The translations under genes and the position numbers were made by a program. Positions 53,534-56,911 of a stretch of DNA of 56,911 nt are shown in pieces. The stretch comes from Clostridium algidicarnis DSM 15099 (GTDB lineage: Bacteria > Bacillota > Clostridia > Clostridiales > Clostridiaceae): NCBI RefSeq assembly GCF_002934235.1, contig NZ_PTIS01000018.1, positions 1 through 56,911 on the forward strand, read 5' to 3'. The notes beneath the pieces were generated by a model. It was given only the letters and a program-made list of their open reading frames with translations, searched no databases and was not told the DNA's origin. How positions within the stretch are numbered: the stretch's first letter is position 1; each line of letters opens with the position of its first letter.

Positions 53534-54583
53534 TTAATCGATCTTTGTCTTGACTAGCTTACCTTGACTTGAACTTGCTATACCACCTTTATAAATTTGA
53601 AGAAATCTTCCTTCATACTTTACCTCTTCACCACTTTTGGCATCTTTAAGTATACCTTCTAATTTAGCATTAATATATACTTTTCCATCTCCTGTTACAT
53701 TTATATCTTCTTTATTTACTGGATTAGTTAGACTTATCTTACTCCAACTTCCTGGACTATCTTTTAAATTACCATAAACTATGGTTTTTATTTTTTCGCC
53801 CTCTTTATCTCCTATATAAATTGTATCTTCATTATCTACTCCTAATATATTAGGATTTTTTATCCCTGGAATTTCTATAGGGTTTTTTATTTCTGTTGAG
53901 TATATTTTTTTATAAGTTATATCTTCATATAACAAATTATCCTCACGAGTTAATACCTTTATGTTACCTATTATATGAGACCTGGTTTCCACTTTATTTA
54001 TCTCATGCATTATATTTACCCTGTATAGTGAAGATCTATTTCCTGTTTGTATACTTTTTACATATGTAGTGTTAGTAAGAGATGTGGCGATATCCTTTAT
54101 AGATGAATCTGTATTTACTTTAGCTAAATTTACTATTTTACCATCATTATCAGCTATTTCACCTTTTTCATTTTTTCCTGCATCATAGTATGTGAGTTTT
54201 AGTACAGTTCCCCCATTGCCTGAAGCCATCTTTTCTCCAATAAGCATTCTATTTTGATTTGAAAGCCAGGTATAATAGGTTATATCGCATCCTTTTTCAG
54301 CTTCTACCTTTTTTTTGTCTCCAGTAATTGTATTTATAACCTCAATTGCTTTCTCATCATTATAAGCAAGATACTTACCTGTAAAAGATACTGCAACATT
54401 TTGAGATTCTTCTGGTACTAATATATCTACATTGCTCTTCTTTTCTTCCTTTTTTTCTACCTTTTTAATTTTCATATTTGAAGTTCCCTTAGCTAAATAA
54501 TAATTATTTATATAGAAGAAGCCTATAAATTGGATAGAAAGTGATAATAGACCCCATAAAATAATTCTTTTGAAATGTTTCAT
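53534..54583 (-). CDS. Membrane-anchored beta-propeller-like protein, unknown function
   Basis: 349 residues. One N-terminal helix (about 7-29) then an extracytoplasmic domain. Repeated short strands (SFTGKYLAYNDEKAIEVINT, TYYTWLSNQNRMLIGEKM, ILGVDNEDTIYIGDKEGEK) suggest a WD40-like or TolB-like propeller. I do not recognise a named family. It sits between the phosphodiester-glycosidase and site-2 protease genes, which may point to an envelope process handled by the three. AGGGGAG precedes the start. Confidence 0.65.
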   Translation of the reverse strand: MKHFKRIILWGLLSLSIQFIGFFYINNYYLAKGTSNMKIKKVEKKEEKKSNVDILVPEESQNVAVSFTGKYLAYNDEKAIEVINTITGDKKKVEAEKGCDITYYTWLSNQNRMLIGEKMASGNGGTVLKLTYYDAGKNEKGEIADNDGKIVNLAKVNTDSSIKDIATSLTNTTYVKSIQTGNRSSLYRVNIMHEINKVETRSHIIGNIKVLTREDNLLYEDITYKKIYSTEIKNPIEIPGIKNPNILGVDNEDTIYIGDKEGEKIKTIVYGNLKDSPGSWSKISLTNPVNKEDINVTGDGKVYINAKLEGILKDAKSGEEVKYEGRFLQIYKGGIASSSQGKLVKTKID

Positions 54584-54612
54584 CTAATTCTCCCCTTTGA
54601 TCGCTATTTAAA

Positions 54613-55614
54613 CTATTTTACATACATACAAGAGGCACCGGTTCTTTCTCCTGTACTATCGCTTGGAGTATTTATCACTTCATCTTCATAATACATAGTT
54701 GAAGATGATCCACCATCTAAATTAGTAGCATTTACTGCACCGTACGTTAACATTACTTCTTGAATATCCTCTAAAGTTGCTCCAAGTCCTGTAATGTTTC
54801 TTCCTTCAGTAACTAACATAAGTATAGCCCCATCTTCTCTTTGTCCTATAACTGTTCTAGGTGCATTTCCCCAAGCTTCTACATCAACCTTTTTACCATT
54901 TACTATAAGGGCTGGTCCGAAACTTACAGCTTCTGTGGCGCCAAGTTTTTTAAGTTGAGCTACACTATAGGGTCCTACTAAAAGCTTACCTTCCTTCGTT
55001 AAGGCAACCATCTCTCTTTCTTCACCCTCTACAAGATCGTTGTGTATTATCTTACCATCAGCCAATATTAGTCCTTTGGGATTAGCTCCTGTACCCGTCC
55101 ACTTTTTACCTCCATTGGTATCCTCAAAGGATCCGCCATTTATAGCTGCCACGGCATCCTTATCCCTAGCCATCTCACTAGTAAGCTGTCCTTCCGTATA
55201 AAGTTTACTCGTATATCCAACTTTAACTCTTGTAGGATCATGAACTATTAACATATAGCCTTTAAATTTACCTGGTACATGTATATCTTGCCTCTCTATA
55301 TTTTCATCATGCTTTTTAGATATCTTAATATCACTAATACTTAAATCTTGTTTCACAGTCTCAGTTCCATGACTACCTAATATACTGTCTATTCTTTCCT
55401 GTGATAAAAATGAAGTAGCTATCCATTGATGACTTAAAGTTGTCATAGCAGAACCTACTAGGGTAGTGGTTACATTCTTAAATGGTCCATAATAGGCTAT
55501 AAAAGGTGCAGTTGCTATTGTAAATATAATTTCAAATGCAATAAATCCAGTGAATAACTTCCATGAAAATTTACTTTTCATTTTCTTTTTTATCTTTTTA
55601 TCATTTTTATTCAT
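54613..55614 (-). CDS. Phosphodiester glycosidase (NAGPA-domain) membrane-anchored protein
   Basis: 333 residues. A basic N-terminus and one helix (about 18-40) precede an extracellular domain. The NAGPA-type marks are AINGGSFEDTNGGKKWTGTG, NAPRTVIGQREDGAILMLV, then GAVNATNLDGGSSSTMYYED. The family removes alpha-GlcNAc phosphodiester caps or cuts similar sugar-phosphate bonds, so wall teichoic acid or exopolysaccharide is a possible substrate. First gene of the unit with the propeller and protease genes. Confidence 0.88.
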   Translation of the reverse strand: MNKNDKKIKKKMKSKFSWKLFTGFIAFEIIFTIATAPFIAYYGPFKNVTTTLVGSAMTTLSHQWIATSFLSQERIDSILGSHGTETVKQDLSISDIKISKKHDENIERQDIHVPGKFKGYMLIVHDPTRVKVGYTSKLYTEGQLTSEMARDKDAVAAINGGSFEDTNGGKKWTGTGANPKGLILADGKIIHNDLVEGEEREMVALTKEGKLLVGPYSVAQLKKLGATEAVSFGPALIVNGKKVDVEAWGNAPRTVIGQREDGAILMLVTEGRNITGLGATLEDIQEVMLTYGAVNATNLDGGSSSTMYYEDEVINTPSDSTGERTGASCMYVK

Positions 55615-55835
55615 TCATTCTTCTTCTCCTTTATAAATCCACTCAGGCAGGCCTTTATTCCTTATACGATATATTTTACAACTTAGTTATTTATATCTAA
55701 TTATTTCAATTTATATATAGAGATAATCCTAGTATCTACTTTAAAACTACTTAAATCTTTTTTATTATATAATTTATTACTTATAAAAGCAAATATATAC
55801 TCTAACTTTTAACCCAACCTATTATGTTTTACCCT
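55615..55835. other. Upstream region of the glycosidase operon
   Basis: About 220 A/T-rich bases. Apart from the inverted repeat at 55836-55857 and the terminator beyond it, nothing recognisable. The leftward promoter must lie here. Confidence 0.4.
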
Positions 55836-55857
55836 AACGTAAATATAATGTTACGTT
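55836..55857. promoter_or_regulatory. Inverted repeat AACGTAA-N8-TTACGTT
   Basis: Perfect 7-bp arms around 8 bases containing TATAAT. An operator-like site between the deoD terminator and the glycosidase operon; regulator unknown. Confidence 0.4.
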
Positions 55858-55868
55858 GTTAAATAGCA

Positions 55869-55913
55869 TAAAAAGCTTTAGTATTTCTATAAATAATACT
55901 AAAGCTTTATTCT
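55869..55913 (-). terminator. Terminator of deoD
   Basis: AAAGCTTTAGTATT and AATACTAAAGCTTT with a 9-base loop, then TTTTTATGC on the minus strand, 55 bases downstream of the stop. Confidence 0.85.
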
Positions 55914-55967
55914 TTTAATCAAGATATCTTAAAAATAACAGTTCAAGACGCCTTAACTTATAGTTTT

Positions 55968-56669
55968 TTATTCTGCTATTTCTAAGGCAACTTCCATCAT
56001 TTGAGTAAATGTTTCTTGCCTTTCTTTTGATGTAGTTTCTTCTCCTGTTAGCATGCTATCACTAACTGTTAATATGGATAATGCCTTTCTATTAAACTTA
56101 GATGCTATTGTATAAAGGGCAGTAGTTTCCATTTCAATTGCCATAACCCCAAACTTAGCCCACTTTTTCCAAGCATCTCTATCATCTTGGTAAAAGCTAT
56201 CTGCTGTAAATACACTTCCTGCTTTAACATTTATTCCAATGCTAGTTGCATAATCATAAGCCTTTTTTAAAAGTTCAAAGTTTGCTGTAGGTGCATAGTC
56301 TTTGCCATCAAATCTTATCTTATTTATAGCAGAATCCGTGCAAGAGCTCATAGCTAAAACCATATCTCTAACTTTAACGTCTTCTTGCATACTCCCACAA
56401 GTTCCTACTCTTATTAGAGTTTTAACGTTATAACTTTGTATAAGTTCATTTACATATATTGATATAGATGGTACCCCCATACCTGTACCTTGAACAGATA
56501 CTCTTTTCCCCTTATATGTTCCTGTATACCCATACATACCTCTAACTTCGTTATAACATATAACATCTTCTAAAAAGTTATCTGCTATAAATTTAGCCCT
56601 TAATGGATCTCCTGGTAATAGTACTGTATCTGCTATTTGTCCTTCTTTTGCTCCTATATGTACACTCAT
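55968..56669 (-). CDS. deoD: Purine-nucleoside phosphorylase, DeoD type
   Basis: 233 residues, hexameric (high-molecular-mass) family. It splits purine nucleosides with phosphate to free base and ribose-1-phosphate. Marks: [69 protein letters not shown] and [15 protein letters not shown] with the catalytic Asp. AAGGAGG precedes the start; a sigma-A promoter lies about 100 bases upstream. Confidence 0.97.
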   Translation of the reverse strand: MSVHIGAKEGQIADTVLLPGDPLRAKFIADNFLEDVICYNEVRGMYGYTGTYKGKRVSVQGTGMGVPSISIYVNELIQSYNVKTLIRVGTCGSMQEDVKVRDMVLAMSSCTDSAINKIRFDGKDYAPTANFELLKKAYDYATSIGINVKAGSVFTADSFYQDDRDAWKKWAKFGVMAIEMETTALYTIASKFNRKALSILTVSDSMLTGEETTSKERQETFTQMMEVALEIAE

Positions 56670-56772
56670 TTAAATCCTCCTTAAAATAAACGGCATCTTT
56701 AAATCTAACATTCTAACTCTAAAACAGCTTAATATATGAAAAGTTCTCTTCCGATGCCTATAATATTATTAA

Positions 56773-56801
56773 AGTATATAGCATATGTTCACTTTTTTCA
56801 A
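56773..56801 (-). promoter_or_regulatory. Sigma-A promoter of deoD
   Basis: On the minus strand -35 TTGAAA (56796-56801), 17-base spacer, -10 TATACT (56773-56778). The 5' leader is about 100 bases. No purine riboswitch landmarks were found in it. Confidence 0.7.
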
Positions 56802-56911
56802 TATGATATGCCTCTTGGTTTGAGTCAAGTAAAAGTGGGCAACTATTTTGTTTAATTTATTATCCATTATTTTACATGAGATATTTATAATTTACCATGC
56901 CCATTTTTATT

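Noticed and set aside
56670-56911. Purine riboswitch before deoD
   Set aside because: The leader lacks the conserved purine-aptamer loops; only a sigma-A promoter is supported.

Overview
The window looks like a chromosomal segment of a low-G+C anaerobic Firmicute, most likely Clostridium sensu stricto. The evidence is the strong A/T bias, purine-rich Shine-Dalgarno sites before almost every gene, U-tract hairpin terminators, a T-box ahead of argS, the PadR/DUF1700/DUF4097 cassette and the short FeoB with a Cys-rich partner. I cannot name the species. No rRNA, tRNA, CRISPR array or prophage was seen.

Layout. 0.1-6.4 kb: a broken HAD gene, then a cell-envelope stress module (response regulator, histidine kinase, truncated DD-carboxypeptidase) divergent from an ABC exporter whose permease is frameshifted. 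6.5-15.3 kb: mostly housekeeping and small membrane or lipoprotein genes (PHP protein, Lrp-type regulator, PrcB-like lipoprotein, DUF378, CmpB-like protein, murQ, plsC-like, secreted ComEC-type hydrolase, YprB-like nuclease, HAD-IB phosphatase). 15.4-17.7 kb: the ferrous iron operon feoA-feoB-small Cys-rich protein behind a clear promoter and Fur-like box. 17.8-24.3 kb: Cu-Zn SOD, argS with T-box, UPF0316 and cysteine desulfidase-like genes, Ppx/GppA-HD. 24.4-29.0 kb: PadR-DUF1700-DUF4097 operon, NUDIX, MerR/TipAS. 29.1-33.1 kb: a 1135-residue sortase-anchored protein with transcobalamin-like architecture (helical-barrel repeats plus DUF4430) behind a cobalamin riboswitch and three successive terminator-like hairpins.

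33.1-52.1 kb is accessory in character. It holds a transposase-less IS200/IS605-type element carrying an omega-RNA-like right end, a disrupted MazG-like gene, a cluster of GNAT acetyltransferases and GNAT relics, and a complete four-gene Wadjet (JetD-JetA-JetB-JetC) SMC anti-plasmid operon. It also holds bioY, lysoplasmalogenase and TraX-like genes, a MutS-family tail fragment cut by a 134-bp TA-flanked MITE-like element, and a small protein plus truncated zeta-like kinase pair. 52-56.9 kb returns to core genes: trmB, an S2P-type protease operon and deoD.

A ~147-nt structured repeat occurs three times in full (9765-9911, 33094-33241, 51911-52058) plus a 19-nt remnant next to the Wadjet operon. 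Two of the full copies sit directly downstream of a gene in sense orientation and are followed by terminators. This repeat, the riboswitch-controlled transcobalamin-like surface protein and the Wadjet operon are the most interesting parts of the window.
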